A stretch of DNA of 64,000 nt from Bradyrhizobium jicamae (GTDB taxonomy: Bacteria > Pseudomonadota > Alphaproteobacteria > Rhizobiales > Xanthobacteraceae): positions 434,001 through 498,000 of the forward strand of contig NZ_JAFCJX010000002.1 of assembly GCF_018130695.1 (NCBI RefSeq). Direction: 5' to 3'. The stretch's first letter is position 1, and each line of letters opens with the position of its first letter. Position numbers and translations under genes: made by a program. Of the stretch, positions 1-6,327 are shown one piece after another. The notes under the pieces are model-generated. The model was not told the DNA's origin and searched no databases. It worked only from the letters and a program-made list of their open reading frames with translations.

Positions 1-28
1 CGGTAGCCCGCATTAACCAATGTTTGCA

Positions 29-56
29 TTGACAATTTTGGCCCTGCGCATAGCTC
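29..56 (+). promoter_or_regulatory. Putative sigma70-like promoter upstream of hflK
   Basis: TTGACA at 29-34 is followed after 16 bases by TAGCTC at 51-56, about 110 bases before the hflK start. The -35 box is perfect and the -10 box is weak. No other gene lies between it and hflK. Confidence 0.35.
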
Positions 57-165
57 GAACGGCCAGGAAGCTTGCGTTGTAAGGGCCCTGACGGTCCCCT
101 ATAAAGCGCAGCGGACATTCGAGGCCGGACCATCCAGGTCCTAAGGCCTGCCGAGGAGATGTTTG

Positions 166-1305
166 ATGCCGTGGAAGAATCAAGGCGGGGGCCCCTGGGG
201 CTCGGGTCCGAAGGGACCATGGGGCTCGGGTCCGCAATCGGTCGGGCCGCGCCCGCCGGATCTTGAGGACCTTCTGCGCCGCGGCCAGGACCGGCTGCAG
301 CAGATCCTGCCGGGCGGCCATTTCAGCGGCATGGGCATCGCGCTGGTGCTGGTCGGCGCGCTGGCGATCTGGGGCCTGTCCGGTTTCTTCCGCGTGCAGT
401 CCGAAGAGCTCGGCGTCGTCCTGCGCTTCGGCAAGCATGTGCGCACCGTGCAGCCCGGCCTGAACTATCATCTGCCGTACCCGATCGAGACCGTGCAGCT
501 GCCGAAGGCGCTGCGCGTCAACACGATCTCGATCGGCATGCAGCTGATCGACGATCCGGCCCGCCGCGGCCGCAGCATGCGCGACGTGCCCGAGGAAAGC
601 CTGATGCTGACCGGCGACGAGAACATCGTCGACGTCGACTTCACGGTGCTGTGGCGCATCAAGCCCGACGGCGTCGGCAACTATCTCTTCAACATCCAGA
701 ACGCCGACGGCACCGTGAAGGCGGTGGCCGAAAGCGCGATGCGCGAGGTGATCGGCCGCTCCCAGATCCAGCCGATCCTGACCGGCGCGCGTAACGCGAC
801 CGAGCAGGGCGTGCAGGAACTGATTCAGAAGACGCTCGACAGCTACGGCGCCGGCATCCAGATCACCCAGGTGCAGATGCAGAAGGTCGATCCGCCGGCG
901 CAGGTGATCGACTCCTTCCGCGACGTGCAGGCGGCGCGCGCCAACCTCGAGCAGTTGCAGAACGAGGCGCAGACCTACGCCAACAAGGTCGTTCCCGAGG
1001 CGCGCGGCCGCGCGGCGCAGATCACCCAGGCCGCCGAAGGCTACAAGGAGCAGGCGGTCGCCGAGGCCAAGGGCCAGAGCGCGCGCTTCCTCAAGGTCTA
1101 TGACGAATACAAGAAGGCGCCCGACGTGACGCGGCAACGCATTTATCTGGAAACGATGGAGCGCGTGCTCGGCGGCTCCGAGAAGCTGGTCTATGACGGC
1201 GGTGCGGGCGGCCAGGGCGTGGTGCCCTATCTGCCGCTCAACGAGCTGACGCCGAAGCGTCCCAACGTGCCGGCCACCACCGGCCAGCAGGGAGGCACCC
1301 GATGA
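166..1305 (+). CDS. hflK: FtsH protease activity modulator HflK
   Basis: This is the membrane-anchored SPFH/band 7 subunit that, with HflC, forms the HflKC complex around the AAA protease FtsH and moderates its activity. The N-terminus is Gly/Pro/Trp-rich as in HflK, followed by one membrane helix near residues 45-65. The SPFH domain starts at about 70 (GVVLRFGKHVRTVQPGLNY), and a helical Ala/Glu/Gln-rich stretch follows to about 320. GAGGAG at 153-158 supports the ATG at 166; a TTG three bases upstream would be too close to that site. The stop overlaps the hflC start by 4 bases, indicating translational coupling. Length (379 aa) is normal. Confidence 0.95.
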   Translation: MPWKNQGGGPWGSGPKGPWGSGPQSVGPRPPDLEDLLRRGQDRLQQILPGGHFSGMGIALVLVGALAIWGLSGFFRVQSEELGVVLRFGKHVRTVQPGLNYHLPYPIETVQLPKALRVNTISIGMQLIDDPARRGRSMRDVPEESLMLTGDENIVDVDFTVLWRIKPDGVGNYLFNIQNADGTVKAVAESAMREVIGRSQIQPILTGARNATEQGVQELIQKTLDSYGAGIQITQVQMQKVDPPAQVIDSFRDVQAARANLEQLQNEAQTYANKVVPEARGRAAQITQAAEGYKEQAVAEAKGQSARFLKVYDEYKKAPDVTRQRIYLETMERVLGGSEKLVYDGGAGGQGVVPYLPLNELTPKRPNVPATTGQQGGTR

Positions 1306-2201
1306 GGTCTCCCGTCACGGGCATCGTGTCCCTGATCATCCTGTTTGCCGCGATCATCGTCGCTTACAGTTCGGTCTTCACCGTGCAGCAGACCGAGCAG
1401 GCGCTGGTGGTGCGGTTCGGCAAGCCGGTCGACATCGCGACCGAGCCCGGCCTGCACTTCAAGGCGCCCTTCATCGATGCGGTGATCCCGATCGACAAGC
1501 GCATCCTGGATCTCGAAAATCCGTCGCAGGAAGTGATCGCCTCCGACCAGAAGCGTCTCGTCGTCGACGCCTTCGCGCGCTATCGCATCAAGGATGCGCT
1601 GCGTTTCTATACCAGCGTCGGCACGATCCAGGCCGCCAACGTGCAGCTCACCACGCTGCTCAACGCGGCGCTGCGCCGCGTGCTCGGCGAGGTCACCTTC
1701 ATCACGGTGGTGCGCGACGAGCGCGAGCGCCTGATGGCGAAGATCCGCGAGCAGCTCGACAAGGAGGCCGACGGCTACGGCATTCAGGTCGTCGACGTCA
1801 GGATTCGGCGCGCCGATCTGCCGGAACAGAACAGCCAGGCCGTCTACGACCGGATGAAGACCGAGCGGCAGCGCGAGGCCGCGGAATTCCGTGCCCAGGG
1901 CGGCCAGAAGGCGCAGGAGATCCGCTCCAAGGCTGATCGCGAGGTCACCGTGATCGTTGCGGACGCGAATTCGGCGGCGGAGCAGATCCGCGGTGCCGGC
2001 GACGCCGAGCGCAACCGCCTGTTCGCCGAAGCCTATGGCAAGGATGCCGACTTCTTCGCCTTCTATCGCTCGATGACGGCCTATGAGAACGGCCTGAAGT
2101 CGAACGACACGCGTTACCTGTTGCGTCCGGACTCCGAATTCTTCAAATACTTCGGCAGTCCGAGCGGCAAGGCGCCTGAGGCCGTCGCGCCGAAGCCGTA
2201 A
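1302..2201 (+). CDS. hflC: Protease modulator HflC
   Basis: HflC is the second SPFH subunit of the FtsH-regulating HflKC complex in the inner membrane, acting on the periplasmic side. An uncleaved N-terminal signal anchor (about residues 5-25) precedes the band 7 domain (VVRFGKPVDIATEPGLHFK). A helical region with Arg, Glu and Ala follows, ending in the conserved FAEAYGKDADFFAFYRSM segment. The start codon lies inside the hflK stop (ATGA overlap). At 299 aa it has the usual size. It is the second gene of an operon that probably continues into the DUF2065 gene. Confidence 0.95.
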   Translation: MRSPVTGIVSLIILFAAIIVAYSSVFTVQQTEQALVVRFGKPVDIATEPGLHFKAPFIDAVIPIDKRILDLENPSQEVIASDQKRLVVDAFARYRIKDALRFYTSVGTIQAANVQLTTLLNAALRRVLGEVTFITVVRDERERLMAKIREQLDKEADGYGIQVVDVRIRRADLPEQNSQAVYDRMKTERQREAAEFRAQGGQKAQEIRSKADREVTVIVADANSAAEQIRGAGDAERNRLFAEAYGKDADFFAFYRSMTAYENGLKSNDTRYLLRPDSEFFKYFGSPSGKAPEAVAPKP

Positions 2202-2220
2202 GAGAAGCCGTAAGATCAGA

Positions 2221-2246
2221 CGGGCGACGCGTAACGGCGTCGCCCG
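2221..2246 (+). other. Perfect 10-bp hairpin between hflC and the DUF2065 gene
   Basis: CGGGCGACGC (2221-2230) pairs perfectly with GCGTCGCCCG (2237-2246) around a 6-base loop. No T-run follows (the next bases are gccaaaataaaag), so it does not look like a classical intrinsic terminator. It may be a pause, processing or mRNA-stabilising hairpin inside the operon. Confidence 0.55.
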
Positions 2247-2282
2247 GCCAAAATAAAAGAGTCTGGGGGAGGTTGCCATCCG

Positions 2283-2483
2283 ATGAGGTCCATAGCGTTC
2301 GCCGACTTCCTCATCGGCCTGGGAATCCTGTTCGTGCTCGAAGGCCTGATGTTCGCGGCAAGCCCGGCCTGGATGCGGCGGGCGATGAAGAGCGCGCTGG
2401 CAACCCCCGACAACATCCTGCGTATCGTCGGCATCGGTTCGGCGGTCGCCGGTCTGATTCTGATCTGGTTCGTGCGCCGCTAG
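2283..2483 (+). CDS. DUF2065 family small membrane protein
   Basis: A 66-residue protein with two hydrophobic helices (about residues 6-25 and 46-63) and a basic C-terminus (WFVRR). It matches the DUF2065 family, commonly found next to hflC in proteobacteria; its function is unknown, and an accessory role with HflKC is only inference. A GGGGGAGG-type ribosome site lies about 9 bases before the ATG. It sits between hflC and the DegP-type protease, reading in the same direction. Confidence 0.85.
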   Translation: MRSIAFADFLIGLGILFVLEGLMFAASPAWMRRAMKSALATPDNILRIVGIGSAVAGLILIWFVRR

Positions 2484-2640
2484 TTCCAGCGCGGAAAGCG
2501 TGGTGGATTCAACGTAATCGTGAGACTTTTCAGGCCGGTTTTTCGCCGAAATGCCCGGCCGAGATGCTTGCGCCATGGCCCCGTTCAGGCGCACTCTGTG
2601 CCAACTGATTTCTGCCCATTTTGCCTGGAGAGAAGCCGAT

Positions 2641-4218
2641 ATGACCGCTAGAGCGTTTTCAAGCGAAGTGGGCACCGGTTCGCGTCAAGAAAGCGCGTCA
2701 ATACAAAGAGCCACACCAGCCCTGAGCCGTCGCCTGCGCCTGTTCGGGGCCGCGATCTCGATCGGTGCTGCGAGCATGTTTGCGTCCCTGCCGGCGTTTG
2801 CGCGCGGTCCTGAGGGCATTGCCGACACCGCCGAGAAGGTGATCGACGCGGTCGTCAACATCTCGACGTCGCAGACGGTCGAGGCCAAGGGCGGCGGCGG
2901 TGGTGGTGGCGGCGCGATGCCGCAATTGCCGCCGGGCTCGCCGTTCGAGGAGTTCTTCGACGACTTCTTCAAGAATCGTCGCGGTCCGGGCGGTGGCAAG
3001 GGCGGCGACAAGGGCAGCGATCTGCAGCCGCGCAAGACCAACTCGCTCGGCAGCGGCTTCATCATCGATACCGCCGGCATCGTCGTCACCAACAACCACG
3101 TCATTGCTGACGCCGACGAGATCAACGTCATCCTCAACGACGGCACCAAGATCAAGGCCGAGCTGGTCGGCGTCGACAAGAAGACCGACCTTGCAGTGCT
3201 GAAGTTCAAGCCGCCGCGCGAGCTCACCGCGGTGAAGTTCGGCGATTCCGACAAGCTCCGGCTCGGCGAATGGGTGATCGCGATCGGCAATCCCTTCAGC
3301 CTCGGCGGATCGGTCACGGCGGGCATCGTCTCGGCCAAGAACCGCGACATCAGCCAGGGGCCGTATGACAGCTACATCCAGACCGACGCCTCGATCAATC
3401 GCGGCAACTCGGGCGGTCCGCTGTTCAACCTCGACGGCGAAGTGGTCGGCGTCAACACGCTGATCATTTCACCGACCGGCGGTTCGATCGGCCTCGGCTT
3501 CGCGGTGCCGTCGAAGACGGTCGCCGGCGTCGTCGACCAGCTGCAGAAGTTCGGTGAGCTGCGCCGCGGCTGGCTCGGTGTCCGGATCCAGCAGGTCACC
3601 GACGAGATCGCCGAGAGCCTCAACATCAAGCCGGCGCGCGGCGCGCTGGTCGCCGGCGTCGACGACAAGGGCCCGGCGAAGCCGGCCGGCATCGAGCCCG
3701 GCGACGTCGTGGTCAAGTTCGACGGCAAGGACGTCAAGGATCCCAAGGATCTGTCGCGCATCGTCGCCGACACCGCGGTCGGCAAGGAAGTCGACGTCAC
3801 CGTGATCCGCAAGGGCAATGAGGAGACCAAGCGCGTCACGCTCGGCCGCCTCGAGGACAATGAGAAGGTCCAGCAGGCCAACGCCAAGCCGAACGATCCG
3901 CCGGCCGAGAAGCTGGTCACGCAGAAGGCGCTCGGTCTCGACCTCGCGGCGCTCAGCAAGGATCTGCGCACCAAATACAAGATCAAGGACAGCGTGAAGG
4001 GCGTCATCGTCACCGGTGTCGACAACGGCTCCGACGCCGCCGAGAAGCGGTTGTCGGCCGGCGACGTCATCGTCGAGGTCGCGCAGGAGGCGGTCTCCTC
4101 CGGCGCCGACATCAAGAAGCGCGTCGATCAGCTCAAGAAGGACGGCAAGAAGTCGGTGCTCTTGCTGGTCTCCAACGGCGAGGGCGAGCTGCGCTTCGTG
4201 GCGCTGAGCGTGCAGTAG
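2641..4218 (+). CDS. degP: Do/DegP family periplasmic serine protease
   Basis: A periplasmic HtrA-type protease/chaperone of 525 aa that degrades misfolded envelope proteins. The signal segment (SRRLRLFG then a hydrophobic stretch ending near ASLPAFA, about residue 57) is followed by the trypsin-like domain. The triad is His153 (NNHV), Asp183 (KTDLAVLK) and Ser257 (GNSGGP). Two PDZ domains follow at about 310-400 and 430-525. A Gly-rich loop near 85-95 matches the LA-loop region of the family. The ATG at 2641 has a GGAGAGAAG site five bases upstream; an in-frame ATG at 2551 is less well placed. Residues about 3-23 are encoded by a palindromic repeat (2648-2709), so the n-region is unusually long. 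Confidence 0.92.
   Translation: MTARAFSSEVGTGSRQESASIQRATPALSRRLRLFGAAISIGAASMFASLPAFARGPEGIADTAEKVIDAVVNISTSQTVEAKGGGGGGGGAMPQLPPGSPFEEFFDDFFKNRRGPGGGKGGDKGSDLQPRKTNSLGSGFIIDTAGIVVTNNHVIADADEINVILNDGTKIKAELVGVDKKTDLAVLKFKPPRELTAVKFGDSDKLRLGEWVIAIGNPFSLGGSVTAGIVSAKNRDISQGPYDSYIQTDASINRGNSGGPLFNLDGEVVGVNTLIISPTGGSIGLGFAVPSKTVAGVVDQLQKFGELRRGWLGVRIQQVTDEIAESLNIKPARGALVAGVDDKGPAKPAGIEPGDVVVKFDGKDVKDPKDLSRIVADTAVGKEVDVTVIRKGNEETKRVTLGRLEDNEKVQQANAKPNDPPAEKLVTQKALGLDLAALSKDLRTKYKIKDSVKGVIVTGVDNGSDAAEKRLSAGDVIVEVAQEAVSSGADIKKRVDQLKKDGKKSVLLLVSNGEGELRFVALSVQ
2648..2709 (+). repeat. Palindromic repeat inside the 5' end of the degP coding region
   Basis: The segment begins CTAGAGCGTTTTC and ends near GCGTCAATACAAAGA. 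It forms nested pairings: GCGTTTTC (2653-2660) with GAAAGCGC (2689-2696), allowing one G-U pair, and inside it GCGAA (2663-2667) with TTCGC (2679-2683). From memory this resembles a very common intergenic repeat of Bradyrhizobium and relatives; copy number was not checked here. It is translated as part of the DegP N-terminal extension. Confidence 0.6.
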
Positions 4219-4241
4219 GCGCGCCGGTCCGAATGTCATGG

Positions 4242-4269
4242 AAAAGGCCACCCAGCGGGTGGCCTTTTT
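4242..4269 (+). terminator. Intrinsic terminator after degP, probably bidirectional
   Basis: GGCCACCC (4246-4253) pairs with GGGTGGCC (4257-4264) around AGC, followed by TTTTT. AAAA precedes the stem, so the same structure can serve the convergent plsY gene on the minus strand. Confidence 0.85.
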
Positions 4270-4275
4270 GTTTCC

Positions 4276-4959
4276 TCATGTTTGCGGACTACTTCGACCG
4301 AGCCGCGGCTCCGTCCCCGCGAGCAGCCGTTGAATGTTGGCGCGATGGCGGAGGATCACGTAGAGGCCGCCTGCGATCACCAGCAATCGATACGACAACG
4401 GCTGCTCGAAGCCGCAGACCAGCGCGATCGCCGTCAACGCCGCGAGGATCGAGGCCAGGGAAACCATCCGGCCGATCGCCAGCACGACGCCGAACGCCGC
4501 CGCGACACCCAGCCCTGTCGGCCACGACATCGCCAGCAGCACGCCGAGCCCGGCCGCCGCGGATTTGCCGCCCGTGAAGTTCAACCAGATCGAGCGGCCA
4601 TGCCCCAGCAGCGCGGCAATTCCGGCGAGGCAGACCGCCCAGGGCACCCAGGTCTGCAGGTCAGACGCTGTCGGCGGCGCGGGCGATAATGCGGCATAGA
4701 GCCAGGGACAGAACCAGCGCGCCACGAGGATGGCAGCCCCGCCTTTCAGCACGTCGACGAGGAGCACCACCAGCGCCGGCCATTTGCCAAGCGTCCGCAA
4801 CACATTCGTCGCGCCGGTGGATCTGGAGCCATGCTCCCTGATGTCGATGCCCCTGAGGAGCTTGCCCGCCAGATAGCCCGTGGGGATCGAGCCGAGGAGA
4901 TAGGCGATCACCAATCCAGCCGCGCCCGCAATCCAGAAGGCCGCCGTCCCGAAGGTCAT
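4276..4959 (-). CDS. plsY: Acyl-phosphate:glycerol-3-phosphate acyltransferase PlsY
   Basis: An integral inner-membrane enzyme that transfers an acyl group from acyl-phosphate to glycerol-3-phosphate, the first step of phospholipid synthesis with PlsX. Family motifs are visible: GSIPTGYLAGK near residue 22, the glycine/threonine loop GSRSTGATNVLR near 44, and the second loop GHGRSIWLNFTGGKSAAA near 120. Five or more membrane helices span the rest. At 227 aa it is slightly longer than usual because of a Pro-rich loop near 90-100. It is convergent with degP, sharing the terminator at 4242-4269. Confidence 0.93.
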   Translation of the reverse strand: MTFGTAAFWIAGAAGLVIAYLLGSIPTGYLAGKLLRGIDIREHGSRSTGATNVLRTLGKWPALVVLLVDVLKGGAAILVARWFCPWLYAALSPAPPTASDLQTWVPWAVCLAGIAALLGHGRSIWLNFTGGKSAAAGLGVLLAMSWPTGLGVAAAFGVVLAIGRMVSLASILAALTAIALVCGFEQPLSYRLLVIAGGLYVILRHRANIQRLLAGTEPRLGRSSPQT

Positions 4960-5066
4960 GGGGGTCTATCCTCGCAACCCGTATGTTGTCGCCGACCTTG
5001 CTTGATCGCTATCGCGCCGAGCGTGCAGCGACGTCGGCTTTGGACTGACCCGCAGGAGACGCGGGC

Positions 5067-5294
5067 TCAGCCGCAAATTTCGACATTTCCGCCGGTCGGC
5101 ACCGGGCCTCCCTTGATGCCGAGCCGGTATTCCAGGTGGCATCCTTTCCGAATTTGCCGACAGCCTCTGCTATCGCAAACCATCTGCCCCTTCGAAGCGG
5201 ATGCCGACATATCCGATGACGCTGCATTTGCCACGATCGGCTGGCTCTGAGCTGCGATCAAAAGGAATGCACCGATTGCAAGACGCTTGATCAT
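5067..5294 (-). CDS. Small secreted protein of unknown function
   Basis: A 75-residue protein that I do not recognise. It has a clear Sec-type signal peptide (MIKRLAIGAFLLIAAQS, cleavage likely after ANA near residue 24). The short mature part contains four cysteines (CDSRGC, GC, EIC at the C-terminus), suggesting disulfide bonds in the periplasm. A strong GGGGGAG ribosome site stands just before the ATG, which supports it as a real gene. It stands alone between plsY and the hydrolase gene. Confidence 0.6.
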   Translation of the reverse strand: MIKRLAIGAFLLIAAQSQPIVANAASSDMSASASKGQMVCDSRGCRQIRKGCHLEYRLGIKGGPVPTGGNVEICG

Positions 5295-5395
5295 GATCTC
5301 CCCCTTTGAGCGCCATGGACAATCAATAGTTGAAAATATTTCCAGTCAATCCTCGGTCGCCCAGCGGGTAACGCGAAGATCACGCGCCACGGATG

Positions 5396-5424
5396 AAAAA
5401 GGCCACCTTGCGGGTGGCCTTTTT
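5396..5424 (-). terminator. Intrinsic terminator of the dienelactone hydrolase-like gene
   Basis: GGCCACC (5401-5407) pairs with GGTGGCC (5413-5419), flanked by AAAAA on the left and TTTTT on the right. It begins directly beyond the stop codon of the minus-strand gene. Its arms are nearly the same as those of the terminator at 4242-4269. Confidence 0.8.
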
Positions 5425-5426
5425 GC

Positions 5427-6230
5427 TTACTGCTTCAGGTTCGCCGCGAACAGCTTGGCGGCTTCTGCCTTGGCTTCCTGATCCGCCTTCGCGTTGTAGG
5501 CGAGCGGCAGGTTGAACTTCTTGCCGGCTTCGGTGGCTTCGGGGTTGGTGAAGGCGTGCACTGCGCCGGGATACTCGACGATCCGGTAATCGGCCTTGGC
5601 GGCATCGAAGTCCTTCTTCAGCGCATCGTACTGCTCGCGCTTGACGAACGGGTCGTCCGCGCCGTTCAGGATCAGGATCTTCGCCTTGACGGTTCCAGGT
5701 GCCGGCGCGGGCGTGTTGAGACCGAGCGAGGCGTGGAAGCCCGCAACGGCGGCGAGATCGGCCCCGGTGCGCGCCATGTTCAGCACCACGGCGCCGCCGA
5801 AGCAGTAGCCGACCGCGCCGATCTTCTGCGGATTGACCGAGGCCTGCTTTGCGAGCTTCTCGCGCGCGGCGTTGAAGCGCTGCTCCATCACCTTCGGGCT
5901 CTTCATCACGCCGCCCGACAGCGCGCCGGCGTCCTTCGGGTTGTCGGCGGTCTTGGCGTCGCCATACATGTCGGCAATGAAGGCCGTGTAGCCCTGCTCG
6001 GCGAACTTCTTCGCCTCGTTATGGATATGCGGGGTGATGCCCCACCATTCGTGCACCATCACGATGCCGGGCCGCTTGGCCTGGATCGCGTCGTCGTAGA
6101 CCACGAAGCCCTTCATCGTGGTCTCGCCGTCGGTGTAGGTGACCGGCTCTTCCTTGACCGCCGCGTGTGCGCTCGCGATCATGGCGATGGCGCAAAGTGC
6201 TCCCACGATGTTCGTTGTTGTCGTTCGCAT
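5427..6230 (-). CDS. Secreted dienelactone hydrolase family protein
   Basis: An alpha/beta hydrolase of 267 aa with a cleavable signal peptide (MRTTTTNIVGALCAIAMIASAHA). The dienelactone hydrolase pattern is visible: nucleophile Cys143 in GYCFGG, acid Asp192/193 in NGADDPF and His225 in PGAVHAF. The family hydrolyses lactones or esters; the signal peptide indicates a periplasmic role rather than cytoplasmic chloroaromatic degradation, and the substrate is unknown. The ATG at 6230 has a perfect AGGAGG site six bases upstream; the in-frame start 16 codons earlier has none. Single-gene unit with its own terminator. Confidence 0.88.
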   Translation of the reverse strand: MRTTTTNIVGALCAIAMIASAHAAVKEEPVTYTDGETTMKGFVVYDDAIQAKRPGIVMVHEWWGITPHIHNEAKKFAEQGYTAFIADMYGDAKTADNPKDAGALSGGVMKSPKVMEQRFNAAREKLAKQASVNPQKIGAVGYCFGGAVVLNMARTGADLAAVAGFHASLGLNTPAPAPGTVKAKILILNGADDPFVKREQYDALKKDFDAAKADYRIVEYPGAVHAFTNPEATEAGKKFNLPLAYNAKADQEAKAEAAKLFAANLKQ

Positions 6231-6327
6231 GCTGACCTCCTGCGGGTTTGGCACGGCGCCACATTGGCATGCCAGCAATTCCCGCGCTAGGCGTCCCAGG
6301 AAGTCTGCGCGATATCCGATTGCACCG

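Noticed and set aside
13..1137. Long open frame on the minus strand (374 codons) opposite hflK
   Set aside because: Low-complexity Arg/Leu/Asp/His composition, no domain or ribosome site, and complete overlap with hflK; a typical high-GC antisense shadow.
1227..2675. 482-codon minus-strand frame opposite hflC
   Set aside because: Same shadow pattern; hflC and DUF2065 explain the region.
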